The notes: a model not told the origin generated them from the sequence alone. Numbered from the stretch's first letter, positions 8,148 through 16,221 are shown. The stretch is 55,667 bases of DNA from SHYR01 sp034406555 (GCA_034406555.1 DASCRM010000062.1:1-55667); one strand, 5' to 3'. Program-made: numbers and translations.

Positions 8148-8591
8148 ATGGCGCTCGAATTCGCTATCCACCAGCTGGGCGGCTACCACCTGCTCGCACG
8201 CAGTACGCCGGGCGACCACGACACGGTTGGTGACCTCTGGATGCGTGTGAGCAGTGACCGCACTGAGGGCGAGATCGCCAGCACCGAACCTGATATCGGC
8301 GGCGTCGGCGTCACGGTCGCAGCAGACGATGGCACGGCATACTTCGGCGGCATCCCGGCTGCCGAGGGCGATGCGATCGAGGGCTACGCGCTTGTCGAGG
8401 TGCGGGGCGGGGCGTACGCAATGGTCACCTACTCCGGCCCGCCCGAGCACATCTCGCAGATCTTCGAGGCGCTGCGCGATGCCGTCGTGGAAGCTGGAGA
8501 GCCAGTGTCGGGTGAGTCGATCGAGGTCTACCGGTTCGGCGAGGACGGCGAGATGACGACCGACCTCGGGGTGCGGCTCGCGGACGGCTGA
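8148..8591 (+). CDS. GyrI-like / effector-binding domain protein
   Basis: This 147-residue protein resembles the GyrI-like small-molecule-binding (AraC effector-binding) fold. The pattern is a first strand EFAIHQLGGYHLLARST, a central GGVGVTVAADDGTAYFGGIPA, then YALVEVRGGAYAMVTYSGPPEHISQIFEALRDAV and a final strand SIEVYRFGEDGEM. Such stand-alone domains bind hydrophobic ligands. There is no DNA-binding part. The ATG at 8148 starts one base after the miaB stop, so the genes are translationally linked. A ligand cannot be named. Confidence 0.6.
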   Translation: MALEFAIHQLGGYHLLARSTPGDHDTVGDLWMRVSSDRTEGEIASTEPDIGGVGVTVAADDGTAYFGGIPAAEGDAIEGYALVEVRGGAYAMVTYSGPPEHISQIFEALRDAVVEAGEPVSGESIEVYRFGEDGEMTTDLGVRLADG

Positions 8592-8604
8592 GGAGCGCGT
8601 AGCG

Positions 8605-9243
8605 ATGGATAGCAAACCGCACGTCGCCACCGTGGTCGTGATCTTCGCGGTGATCGAGCAGGCGCTACAGGTGCTGCTCGTGCAGCGCACGGCGGAGCCG
8701 GAACGCGGACGCTGGGCGCTACCCGGCGGGCGCTGGGACGGCGATGAGCCGCTGGACGCGACTGCGACCCGCAAGCTGCGCGAAGAGACGGGTGCCGGCG
8801 GGCTCTACCTCGAACAACTCTTTACCTCGTCGGGTCTCGATTCGCTGCAGGTGGGGGTGGCGGTGGCGTACTTCGCGCTCGTCGACCCGACCCGCGTGGA
8901 GCTGCGGCAGGGCGACGAGTGGCCGCCGAACTGGCACCGTATCGATCAGTTGCCCGACCTCGCGTTCGACAACAACGCCGTGATCGCTCAGGCCGTCGAG
9001 CGCGTGCGCGCCAAGCTGGACTACACGAACATCGCCTACGGCCTGCTGCCGGACGAGTTCACCGTGCGTGACCTGCAGGCGACGTACGAGGCGATCCTCG
9101 GCCGCGAGCTCGACCGTCGGAACTTTCGCAAGCGCATGATCTCCAACGGCATCATCGAGTCGACGGAGACGCGTCGCCGCGAGGGCGCGCACCGCCCGGC
9201 GTTGCTCTACCGCTTCGTCAGCCACGAGCCGGTCTTCCTGTGA
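8605..9243 (+). CDS. nrtR: NrtR-like Nudix-fold transcriptional regulator
   Basis: A 212-residue protein with an N-terminal Nudix fold (residues 5-145) and a C-terminal winged helix (about 150-212). The wHTH has the NrtR-family string LLPDEFTVRDLQATYEAILG followed by RRNFRKRMISNGIIE and HRPALLYRF. The Nudix box reads G-x5-E-x7-R-K-L-R-E-E-T-G-A, so the usual Glu after the Arg is Lys. That fits a domain that senses ADP-ribose-type ligands without hydrolysing them well. NrtR proteins control NAD metabolism, and an NAD synthesis operon with a palindromic promoter begins 1.3 kb downstream. Assignment to the family is strong, the nad target is inferred. The start follows GAGGAGCG. Confidence 0.75.
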   Translation: MDSKPHVATVVVIFAVIEQALQVLLVQRTAEPERGRWALPGGRWDGDEPLDATATRKLREETGAGGLYLEQLFTSSGLDSLQVGVAVAYFALVDPTRVELRQGDEWPPNWHRIDQLPDLAFDNNAVIAQAVERVRAKLDYTNIAYGLLPDEFTVRDLQATYEAILGRELDRRNFRKRMISNGIIESTETRRREGAHRPALLYRFVSHEPVFL

Positions 9244-9283
9244 AGGCCCTTCCCATGAGAAGCCTTTCTGTGAGAGCTGCCCG

Positions 9284-10198
9284 GTGACGAGCGACGAACT
9301 GACCTTCGGCGTACTGCCCGGCGGTTCGACGCCGGAGGAATTCTTGGTCGCGGCGCAGACCGCGGAGGCGCTGGGCTACGACTCCGTCTGGGTCGGTGAC
9401 CATGTGCTGTGGCACGTCTTCTGGCCCGAGCCGCTGACGATGCTGTCAGCCGCGTCTGCAGTCACGGAGCGCGTGGCGCTCGGCAGCGGCGTGCTGCTCG
9501 CTGCGCTGCGCCAGCCGGCGGCGCTCGCCAAGCAGACCGCGACGTTGCAGTGGCTCTCGCGCGGTCGCTTTCGCCTCGGTGTCGGTACCGGCGGCGAATT
9601 CGCGAAGGAGTTCGAGGCCGCGGGCGTACCGCTCGCCGAGCGTGGCGCGCGGCTGGACGCGACGCTCGAGGCGCTGCGTGCACTGTGGTCCGGTGAGCCG
9701 GTGACGCTGCACTCGGCGGCGATCGAGGTGGAGGGCGCCGTCCTCGACATGGTGCCGGAGCCGCAGATTCCGATCTGGGTCGGTGGTCGCGCCGTCCCGG
9801 CACAACGTCGCGCCGCCCGCTTCGGCGATGCCTGGATGCCGTTCGTGATCACCCCGGAGCGCTTCACCGAGGGCTGGGCAAACGTCCGCGAGCAGGCCGA
9901 ACGCAACGGCCGCGACCCCGATACGATTCGCCCGGCACTGCAGCTCTGGGGGCAGTTCGATGACGACCTCGCCGAGGCGCTGACCACGATCGCGGCCCGC
10001 ATCGAGTCGACCTACCAGACGCCGTTCGAGCGCTTCGAGCGCTACACCGTCTACGGCGACGCCGAGATGTGGGTCGAACGCCTCGAACAGTTCGTCGAGG
10101 CGGGGGTGCGTCACTTCAACCTCGTGTTCGCGGGCGGCGACCGGCTGGGCCAACTGACGCGCGTCGCGACCGAGGCGATGCCCCGCCTGCAGGCGTAG
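9284..10198 (+). CDS. LLM class (luciferase-like, F420-type) oxidoreductase
   Basis: A 304-residue TIM-barrel flavin- or F420-dependent oxidoreductase of the bacterial luciferase superfamily. It has the opening strand LTFGVLPGG, then AEALGYDSVWVGDHV and RVALGSGVLLAALRQPAALAKQTATLQWLSRGRFRLGVGTGGEF, and later PIWVGGRAVPAQRRAARFGDAWMP. These are the hallmarks of F420-dependent LLM enzymes common in Actinobacteria and Chloroflexota. The substrate is unknown. The start is GTG 9284 and the gene seems monocistronic. Cofactor choice (F420 or FMN) cannot be read with certainty. Confidence 0.85.
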   Translation: MTSDELTFGVLPGGSTPEEFLVAAQTAEALGYDSVWVGDHVLWHVFWPEPLTMLSAASAVTERVALGSGVLLAALRQPAALAKQTATLQWLSRGRFRLGVGTGGEFAKEFEAAGVPLAERGARLDATLEALRALWSGEPVTLHSAAIEVEGAVLDMVPEPQIPIWVGGRAVPAQRRAARFGDAWMPFVITPERFTEGWANVREQAERNGRDPDTIRPALQLWGQFDDDLAEALTTIAARIESTYQTPFERFERYTVYGDAEMWVERLEQFVEAGVRHFNLVFAGGDRLGQLTRVATEAMPRLQA

Positions 10199-10247
10199 CC
10201 GCTACCGAAGCACGGCAAGCACGTCGATGATCGAGGTGGAGGGCGTC

Positions 10248-10436
10248 ATGTCCTGCTTTCGCGCGCCCCTCGCTGCCTTGCTGACCTCCCGCGTGGGCGA
10301 GCGTGGCCAGTCGATGGTCGACTACGCGGTGCTGATGGCGGTCGTGATCGCGGCTATCGCCGTCGCGTACCAGTTCCTCGACCTCGCGCAGCTGATTCAG
10401 ACGGTCTTCAACAGCGTTACCGCTGCGCTTGAGTGA
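10248..10436 (+). CDS. Flp/TadE-like type IVb pilin subunit
   Basis: A 62-residue small membrane protein. A short positively charged leader is followed by GERGQSMVDYAVLMAVVIAAIAVAYQFLDL. This matches Flp-type prepilins, where processing occurs after Gly and a Q-S-x-V-E-Y-A segment opens the hydrophobic helix. The glutamate normally at position five is Asp here. ATG 10248 is chosen over 10227 because a GGAGG box lies seven bases before it. No tad assembly genes or prepilin peptidase lie nearby, so it is an orphan subunit in this window. Confidence 0.65.
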   Translation: MSCFRAPLAALLTSRVGERGQSMVDYAVLMAVVIAAIAVAYQFLDLAQLIQTVFNSVTAALE

Positions 10437-10490
10437 GTGGTTGCCGGAACGGGTGGTACGCCGGCCATGCGAGGAACTCCACCGTCCCGA

Positions 10491-10555
10491 TTGACCCGTC
10501 GAGGCGAGTAAGCGTAGTATCTACGCAAAGCACTTAGTGTACTAAGTACGCAAAG
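10491..10555 (+). promoter_or_regulatory. nad operon promoter with two palindromic operators
   Basis: TTGACC (10491-10496), an 18-base spacer and TAGTAT (10515-10520) form a good promoter. The -10 lies inside a perfect dyad GCGTAG-TAT-CTACGC (10512-10526). Just after the predicted start site is a second dyad ACTTAGT-GT-ACTAAGT (10532-10547). TACGCAAAG is repeated directly at 10522-10530 and 10547-10555. The patch is AT-rich against a G+C-rich background. Binding here would block RNA polymerase, so repression is expected. NrtR is the most likely regulator by context. Confidence 0.65.
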
Positions 10556-10578
10556 TAACTTAAACCAGGCTCCCTCGG

Positions 10579-11793
10579 ATGGACGGTTGCCGCATGGCGC
10601 TCGAGATCGTCAGTGCCCGCATTCCTCAGCTTCAGTGTGAGACCGACAGCGGCATCGAGACGATCCCGCTCAGTGAGGAGGTCTCGTTCCGCTCCTGGCA
10701 GTCGGACATTCCCGACGAGTACTGGGCGCTGGGCGCCGACGAGCTGGTCGAGCGGGTGAGGGCGGCGCGAGCGGCGCTCGGCGATCGCGCCGTCGTACTT
10801 GGCCATCACTATCAGCGCGAAGACATCATCCAGTTCGCCGACGAGCGGGGCGATTCGTTCGTGCTGGCGCAGTACGCCGCCGAGCGATCGGACGCGCAGT
10901 ACATCATCTTCTGCGGCGTGCACTTCATGGCAGAGGCTGCCGACATCCTCTCGGCCGACCACCAGCAGGTCGTGCTGCCGAACATCGAGGCCGGCTGCTC
11001 AATGGCGGACATGGCGTCCGCGCCGGACGTGCATGCAGCCTGGGCGGAGCTCAGCGGGCACTTCGGCGGCACCGACGACATCATCCCCGTCACCTACATG
11101 AACTCGGCTGCCTCACTGAAGGCCTTCTGCGGCGAGAACGGCGGGGTGGTTTGCACGTCCTCGAACGCCGGGGCCGTGCTGGAGTGGGCCTTCGAGCAGG
11201 GGCGGCGGGTCTTCTTCTTCCCCGACCAGCACCTTGGCCGCAACACCGGCTACGCGATGGGCATCCCGCTGGACGAAATGGTGCTGTGGAACTGGCGGCA
11301 GGCGACCGGATCGCTCGGTGGGGCGACGCCGGAGGCCCTCGACCGCTCGCGCATCATCCTCTGGCAGGGCCACTGCTCTGTGCACCAGCGCTTCTCCGTG
11401 ACACAGATCGAGACGGCGCGTGAGCGCTACCCGGACGCGCAGATCGTCGTCCACCCGGAGTCGCGCTTCGATGTCGTGCAGGCGGCCGACGCCAACGGCT
11501 CGACCGCCTACATCGCGAAGTACGTTGAGGCGGCGCCGGCGGGCGCGGTGATCGGCATCGGGACGGAGATCAACCTGGTCTCGCGCCTCGCGAAGGAGCA
11601 CCCGGACAAGACCGTTTTCTGCCTCGACCCCGTCGTCTGTCCGTGCAGCACGATGTACCGCGTGCACCCGGCGTACCTGGCGTGGGTGATGGAGTCGCTG
11701 GGGCGCGACGAAGTGGTGAACCAGATCGTGGTGCCGGACGACCAGAAGCAGCACGCCCGCGTCGCGCTCGAGCGCATGCTGGCACTGCGCTAA
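10579..11793 (+). CDS. nadA: quinolinate synthase
   Basis: The 404-residue NadA condenses iminoaspartate with dihydroxyacetone phosphate to quinolinate using a [4Fe-4S] cluster. Motifs include VVLGHHYQREDIIQFAD near residue 73, AGCSMADMA with the first cluster Cys, GHCSVH with the second, and PVVCPCSTMYR with the third. It has the long-form length with about 35 extra N-terminal residues. ATG 10579 has no clear Shine-Dalgarno box, and an ATG at 10594 is possible. It is the first gene of the operon nadA-thioesterase-nadB-nadC-kinase, behind a palindrome-flanked promoter. Confidence 0.95.
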   Translation: MDGCRMALEIVSARIPQLQCETDSGIETIPLSEEVSFRSWQSDIPDEYWALGADELVERVRAARAALGDRAVVLGHHYQREDIIQFADERGDSFVLAQYAAERSDAQYIIFCGVHFMAEAADILSADHQQVVLPNIEAGCSMADMASAPDVHAAWAELSGHFGGTDDIIPVTYMNSAASLKAFCGENGGVVCTSSNAGAVLEWAFEQGRRVFFFPDQHLGRNTGYAMGIPLDEMVLWNWRQATGSLGGATPEALDRSRIILWQGHCSVHQRFSVTQIETARERYPDAQIVVHPESRFDVVQAADANGSTAYIAKYVEAAPAGAVIGIGTEINLVSRLAKEHPDKTVFCLDPVVCPCSTMYRVHPAYLAWVMESLGRDEVVNQIVVPDDQKQHARVALERMLALR

Positions 11794-11803
11794 GGCTGCC
11801 GGC

Positions 11804-12235
11804 TTGGCCGATTTTCGATTCGAGACGGCGTTTCCGCTGCGACACACCGACAGCTTTGGTGGCACGCCGTTCGTGCATGGCGGCGTGCTGCTAGCGTTGA
11901 CCGAGATCGCGCTCGACCAGTACGACGAGGCGACGGGCACGCCCAGCCATCGCGACATCCTGCGCTTCCAGACCCGCTCTGAGATTCGCTACCGCGCGCC
12001 GCTGCGTTGGGACGACGCGGCGACCGTACGCCTGCGCTGCGTTGAGCTGCGGCCGGGGCGTCTCACCTTCGAGTGCGAGATCGCGGCCGTCTCGGACGGT
12101 GGCGTGATCGCCCTCATGACCCACCGCTACGCGTACGTCGATGCCGCGACCGGCAAGGCGACGGTGCCCGACGACTGGGCCGTGATCGTGCAGGCGATCC
12201 AGGGCTACGACAGCGACGCCGAGGTGTCCGAGTGA
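11804..12235 (+). CDS. hotdog-fold acyl-CoA thioesterase (4HBT-like)
   Basis: A 143-residue protein starting at TTG 11804, ten bases after nadA. It has the hotdog pattern: RHTDSFGGTPFVHGGVLLALTEIALDQY (the D-x-x-G and long helix), ILRFQTRSEIRYRAPLRWDDAATVRLRC, and a last strand VIALMTHRYAYVDAATGKA. The Asp17 region resembles the catalytic Asp of 4HBT enzymes. Its place between nadA and nadB is odd for a thioesterase, and no link to NAD synthesis is known to me. It overlaps the nadB start by four bases, so it is translated with the operon. Confidence 0.7.
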   Translation: MADFRFETAFPLRHTDSFGGTPFVHGGVLLALTEIALDQYDEATGTPSHRDILRFQTRSEIRYRAPLRWDDAATVRLRCVELRPGRLTFECEIAAVSDGGVIALMTHRYAYVDAATGKATVPDDWAVIVQAIQGYDSDAEVSE

Positions 12236-13803
12236 TCGCCGACTCTCGCCCGGACGTTATCCCGGGGCGCTTCGATCTCGTCGTCGTCGGCTCGGGCATC
12301 GCCGGGCTCTACGCGGCGCTGCAGGCCCACGAACACGGCGCGACGGTGCTGCTGGTGACCAAGGGTTCGATCGACGAGGCGAGCACGCGGTACGCGCAGG
12401 GCGGAATCGCCGCCGCCGTCGGCCCCGGCGATTCACCCGAGGATCACCTGCACGACACGATCGAGGCGGGCGCGGGCCTGGTCGACGAGGAAACGGCCCG
12501 CATCCTCACCACCGCGGCGGCAGACCGTGTCGCCGACCTCGCACGCTACGGCGTGAACTTCGATGCGGCGGACGGCGAGGTCGCGCTTGGCCGTGAGGGC
12601 GCGCACTCCGCGCCTCGCATCCTGCACGCGGGCGGCGACTCGACCGGGCTGGAGATTGAACTCTCGCTCTCCTCGCTGGCCCGCCGGCAGGGCGTGACGA
12701 CTCTCGAACACACACTGGCCGACCGCGTGATCGTCGAAGACGGTCGCGCCGTCGCACTGGCGATCTACGACGCGATCCGCGACGAGCACGCGACGTACGA
12801 GGCTGGCAACGTGGTGCTCGCGACAGGCGGGGCCGGGCAGGTGTATCGCGTCACGACGAATCCCTCGGTCTCCACCGGCGATGGTGTCGCGCTCGCCTAC
12901 GCGTGCGGCGCGGAGGTGATGGACCTGGAGTTCACGCAGTTCCACCCAACGGCGCTGCGGCTGCCGGAGAAGCCGGTCTTCCTGATCTCGGAGGCGGTGC
13001 GAGGCGAGGGTGCGCTGCTCTACAACAGCGAGGAGGAGCGCTTCATGCCTCGCTATCACGAGCAGGCGGAGCTCGCGTCGCGCGACATCGTCGCGCGGGC
13101 TACGCACGAGGAGATCGCGGCGACCGGCAGCGACCACATCCTGCTCGACATCACAAACCGTGACGCTGGCTGGCTGGCCGCGCGGTTCCCTCAGATCTAC
13201 CGCACCTGCATGGAGGTGGGCCTGGATATGAGCACCGACCGTATCCCGGTCTCGCCCGCCGCGCACTACACGATGGGTGGGGTGCGCACGAACAGCTACG
13301 GCGAGACGACCGTGCGAGGGCTGTTCGCGATCGGCGAGGTCGCTTGTACTGGCGTCCACGGTGCTAACCGCCTCGCCAGTAACTCGCTGCTGGAGACGGT
13401 CGTCTTCGCCAAGCGCGCTGTGGAGCGGCTCTTCGAGTCGGATAACCCAACGCCGCCGCCAGAGCCGACAGCCGATGCACATTCGCTGCCACGTCGCGAG
13501 GACTGCGTGATCGCACCGCGGACGGGGGAGGCGGCGGAGCTGCGCGAGCTGATGTGGGCCAACGCGGGCATCGTGCGCGACGGTGCCGGGCTGGCGCGTG
13601 CGGCGGAGCTGCTGGCGCAGTGGGAGACACTGATGCCGATGCCCACCGATCGAGACTCGTTCGAACTGCGGTCGATGATCACCTGCGGGCGGCTGATGAC
13701 GGAGGCCGCGCTGCTGCGTGAGGAATCCAGAGGTGCCCATTATCGAACAGATTTCCCGGAGCCACGGGACGAGTGGCGTCGCCACCTCGTCTTCCGTCGC
13801 TAA
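12232..13803 (+). CDS. nadB: L-aspartate oxidase
   Basis: The 523-residue FAD enzyme oxidises L-aspartate to iminoaspartate, the substrate of NadA. The N-terminal dinucleotide-binding motif is VVVGSGIAGLYAALQAHEHG near residue 18. STRYAQGGIAAA, the fumarate-reductase-like core EFTQFHPTAL, AVRGEGALL and the active-site HYTMGG are all present, followed by GLFAIGEVACTGVHGANRLASNSLLE. A helical C-terminal domain completes it. GTG 12232 overlaps the previous stop (GTGA), so it is chosen over the open frame upstream. A 739-residue open frame on the opposite strand here is a G+C shadow. Confidence 0.95.
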   Translation: MIADSRPDVIPGRFDLVVVGSGIAGLYAALQAHEHGATVLLVTKGSIDEASTRYAQGGIAAAVGPGDSPEDHLHDTIEAGAGLVDEETARILTTAAADRVADLARYGVNFDAADGEVALGREGAHSAPRILHAGGDSTGLEIELSLSSLARRQGVTTLEHTLADRVIVEDGRAVALAIYDAIRDEHATYEAGNVVLATGGAGQVYRVTTNPSVSTGDGVALAYACGAEVMDLEFTQFHPTALRLPEKPVFLISEAVRGEGALLYNSEEERFMPRYHEQAELASRDIVARATHEEIAATGSDHILLDITNRDAGWLAARFPQIYRTCMEVGLDMSTDRIPVSPAAHYTMGGVRTNSYGETTVRGLFAIGEVACTGVHGANRLASNSLLETVVFAKRAVERLFESDNPTPPPEPTADAHSLPRREDCVIAPRTGEAAELRELMWANAGIVRDGAGLARAAELLAQWETLMPMPTDRDSFELRSMITCGRLMTEAALLREESRGAHYRTDFPEPRDEWRRHLVFRR

Positions 13804-13824
13804 CGGTGCGAACAGGACTGCGAC

Positions 13825-14700
13825 ATGACAACTGACGCACGCGGTCCGGACGCCAGCGCACTGCGTGAGACGGTTACGCGGGCGCTCGCCGAGGATCGCG
13901 CCGACCACGATGTGACGACGCGCGCGCTGGTGGAGCAGGAGCAGCAGGGGCGGGGGGGGATTCTGTTGAAAGAGCCGGGGATCATCTGCGGCATGGAGGT
14001 CGTGCGTGAGACCTTCGCGCAGCTCTCGCCGCAGCTCTCGCTGCATGTGCTGACGCCAGACGGGACGCTGGCCGAGGGCGGGCAACTGATCGCGGAGGTG
14101 AGCGGGCCGCTGGCACCGATGCTCTCCGGCGAACGCGTCGCGCTGAACTTCATGCAGCGGCTCTCCGGCATCGCGACGCTCACCGACCACTTCGTGCGGG
14201 CCGCCCGCGAGGGTGGGGCGGCGGAGGTGCTCGATACTCGCAAGACAACGCCCGGCTTGCGCGACCTGGAGCGCTACGCGGTGCGCACGGGCGGCGCTCG
14301 CAACCACCGCAACACGCTGGAGGACGGCGTGTTGATCAAGGACAACCACATCGCTGCCGCCGCGCTGCGCGGAGTTGACCTCGCCGGGCTCGTCGAGGAG
14401 GCGCGCTGGCGTGCCGCCCATACGCTGCGGGTGGAGGTGGAGGCGGATACCGCCGAGCAGGCGGAGGCGGCGATCGCCGCCGGTGCCGATATCGTGATGG
14501 TCGACAACATGTCGCCTGAGCAGATGCGCGCGATCGTCGATGGCGCTCCCGACGGGGCGCTGTTCGAGGCATCTGGAGGGATCACGCTGGAGACAATCCG
14601 CGAGGTGGCCGGCTCCGGGGTGCAGCTGATCTCGGTCGGAGCGCTCACGCACTCGGCGCCGGCGCTCGACATCTCACTAGAAATCGAAGCCTCCGCGTGA
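13825..14700 (+). CDS. nadC: nicotinate-nucleotide pyrophosphorylase (carboxylating)
   Basis: The 291-residue quinolinate phosphoribosyltransferase converts quinolinate and PRPP to nicotinate mononucleotide. Visible motifs are ALAEDRADHDVTTRAL near the N-terminus, GERVALNFMQRLSGIAT near residue 108, LDTRKTTPGLRDLERYAVRTGGARNHR, then VLIKDNHI, VEVEADTAEQAEAA, VMVDNM and ASGGITLETI. All PRPP- and quinolinate-binding Arg and Lys clusters appear intact. It sits 21 bases after nadB and overlaps the next gene by four bases. Length is normal. Confidence 0.96.
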   Translation: MTTDARGPDASALRETVTRALAEDRADHDVTTRALVEQEQQGRGGILLKEPGIICGMEVVRETFAQLSPQLSLHVLTPDGTLAEGGQLIAEVSGPLAPMLSGERVALNFMQRLSGIATLTDHFVRAAREGGAAEVLDTRKTTPGLRDLERYAVRTGGARNHRNTLEDGVLIKDNHIAAAALRGVDLAGLVEEARWRAAHTLRVEVEADTAEQAEAAIAAGADIVMVDNMSPEQMRAIVDGAPDGALFEASGGITLETIREVAGSGVQLISVGALTHSAPALDISLEIEASA

Positions 14701-15248
14701 ACCAGGTGATCGTCGTCACCGGCCCCCCCGGCGCCGGCAAGTCGAGCGTCGCGGAGGCGATCTGCGAGCGCTTCGACCGCATGATGCACATCGAGGTCGA
14801 CCACCTGCGCCACTGTGTGAAGGCCGGGTATCGTCACCCATGGCTCGACGAACCGCAGGCGGTCGAGCAGGCGTTGCTCAGCGTCCGCAACGCGGTCGCC
14901 ATCGCTCGAGAGTCGATCGCATTGCGGTACGCCGTGGTGATCGAGGACATCGTCTCTGGCGAGCGGGTCGAAGAATATCGCCGGGCGTTTGATGGCATGG
15001 AGTGCAACGTGCACTTCGTGCTGCTGCAGCCCTCGCTGGAAATTGCGCTGGCGCGTGACGCCGCACGCAGCTACCACGCGAAGCACTTGAGGGGGCTGCA
15101 CGACGACTTTGCCCGCGAGTCAGCCGCTGGTCTGCTGCCGGGTGCGTCGATCGACTCCTCCGAGGATGGCGACGCGGCGCTGACGGCGGACCGCGTGATG
15201 GATGCGGTCGCTTCTGGCGCTGCGTTGTTTATCGAGGGGGCAGGCTAG
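14697..15248 (+). CDS. P-loop kinase-like ATP-binding protein (AAA_33 type)
   Basis: A 183-residue protein with a Walker A motif GPPGAGKSS at residues 9-17. The order suggests a small-molecule or tRNA-kinase-like nucleoside monophosphate kinase fold. Later come IEVDHLRHCV, ALRYAVVIEDIVSGERVEEYRRAF, VHFVLLQPSLEIALARDAARSYH (a lid-like Arg region), and SSEDGDAALTADRVM near the end. The substrate cannot be named. GTG 14697 overlaps the nadC stop (GTGA), so it belongs to the nad operon, where a nucleoside or NMN-related phosphorylation role would make sense. That role is inference only. Confidence 0.6.
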   Translation: MNQVIVVTGPPGAGKSSVAEAICERFDRMMHIEVDHLRHCVKAGYRHPWLDEPQAVEQALLSVRNAVAIARESIALRYAVVIEDIVSGERVEEYRRAFDGMECNVHFVLLQPSLEIALARDAARSYHAKHLRGLHDDFARESAAGLLPGASIDSSEDGDAALTADRVMDAVASGAALFIEGAG

Positions 15249-15270
15249 CCCTCAGTCGCGACGTGCGGCC

Positions 15271-15717
15271 TCAGTCCCCGGCGCTGTCCAGCGGGATCGT
15301 GACGGGGCCGTCGTTCTCGCTCTCGACCATCATGTGCGAACCGAAGCGGCCGCCCGCGACAGTGACGCCGAGGGCCCGAAGTTCCTTCATCACCGCCTCG
15401 ACCAGCGGCTCGGCGACCTCCGGGCGGGCCGCGCCGGTGAACGATGGCCTGCGTCCGCGCCGGGTGTCCGCCAGCAGCGTGAACTGCGAGACGACGAGCG
15501 CCGCGCCGCCGCTGTCGAGCAGCGAGCGGTCGAACTGGCCCTCGTCGTTGTCGAAGATGCGTAGCTGGGCGATCTTCGTCGCCAGCCAGCACGCCTCGTC
15601 CTCGCTGTCGCCCTCGGCGACGCCGACGTAGACGAGCAGCCCCGCGGCGATCTCGCCGCTGGTCTCGCCGTCGATCGTGACGCGGGCGCGGGTGACACGC
15701 TGGACCACCGCTCGCAT
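15271..15717 (-). CDS. dtd: D-aminoacyl-tRNA deacylase
   Basis: The 148-residue DTD hydrolyses D-aminoacyl-tRNA (and Gly-tRNA-Ala), protecting translation. It begins MRAVVQRVTRARVTIDG, has the catalytic SQFTL motif near residue 77 and the cross-subunit N-x-GPxT motif (NDGPVTIPLD) near the C-terminus, including the Gly-Pro pair that rejects L-amino acids. Length is exactly typical. It is convergent with the nad operon and lies four bases after a FmdB-type gene on the same strand, so those two form an operon. Confidence 0.95.
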   Translation of the reverse strand: MRAVVQRVTRARVTIDGETSGEIAAGLLVYVGVAEGDSEDEACWLATKIAQLRIFDNDEGQFDRSLLDSGGAALVVSQFTLLADTRRGRRPSFTGAARPEVAEPLVEAVMKELRALGVTVAGGRFGSHMMVESENDGPVTIPLDSAGD

Positions 15718-15721
15718 GCGG

Positions 15722-16060
15722 TCAGTCGGCCTTGGAGATCTTGGCCTTCTCGCCCTTGCTGGAGGAGTCGCCCGAGGAGCCGTTGCTCGATGAGTCGGAC
15801 TTCGAGGACGTCCCCGATTCGCCGGAGCCGGAGTTCTTGCTAGAGTCGGCCTTTGTCTTGTCGGCCTTCGATGTGCGTGGCTCGTTGCCGCGGGAGTCGG
15901 TCTTGTACCAGCCGGAGCCTTTGAACGAGATCGCGGGCGCGTTCAGCACGCGTGTCGCTTCCACGCCGCACTTCTCGCAGTCATGAGTGGTGGAGGAGCC
16001 GAAGGATTCGCGCCGCTCGTAGCGGTGTCCCTTGTTGCATCGATAGTCGTAGGTCGGCAA
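15722..16060 (-). CDS. FmdB-type zinc ribbon protein with low-complexity tail
   Basis: The 112-residue protein starts at a TTG (16060-16058) preceded by GGAGGGG. The first 45 residues are a FmdB/CxxC regulatory zinc ribbon (PTYDYRCNKGHRYERRESFG, then CEKCGVEATRVLNAP). The first knuckle has C-x3-H rather than CxxC, a common variant. Residues about 55-112 are Ser, Lys, Asp and Gly rich and presumably disordered, with a lysine-rich end. The function of such proteins is not established. An upstream extension of the frame to 16207 is rejected because it lacks protein character and would skip the ribosome binding site. Confidence 0.75.
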   Translation of the reverse strand: MPTYDYRCNKGHRYERRESFGSSTTHDCEKCGVEATRVLNAPAISFKGSGWYKTDSRGNEPRTSKADKTKADSSKNSGSGESGTSSKSDSSSNGSSGDSSSKGEKAKISKAD

Positions 16061-16215
16061 GGCCCCTCCGGCGGATCCTCTGCGGGGGATCGAAATGCCA
16101 CAGACTGAATCTGTGGCGTCATAAAGTGTATGTGAGGCGATGGTGATACGACAACGTCTCCTACATCGACGGATTTCGAGTGCGGCAACGGTGGCTACTG
16201 CGCGCAAACGCGGTC

Positions 16216-16221
16216 TATACT
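16216..16221 (+). promoter_or_regulatory. candidate -10 box (TATACT) for rpsB-tsf
   Basis: TATACT at 16216-16221 is a near-consensus -10 in the 310-base gap before rpsB. The best -35 at 17-base spacing is poor. Transcription would start near 16228, giving a leader of about 140 bases that holds three stable hairpins. Confidence 0.45.

Noticed and set aside
12433..14652. 739-residue open frame on the minus strand across nadB and nadC
   Set aside because: It is a G+C shadow: composition is Arg/His/Leu-rich without domain pattern, while the plus strand holds two textbook enzymes in overlapping operon order.
16061..16207. Longer start of the FmdB-type gene
   Set aside because: The TTG at 16060 has GGAGGGG before it, and FmdB proteins begin with M-P-x-Y-x-Y.
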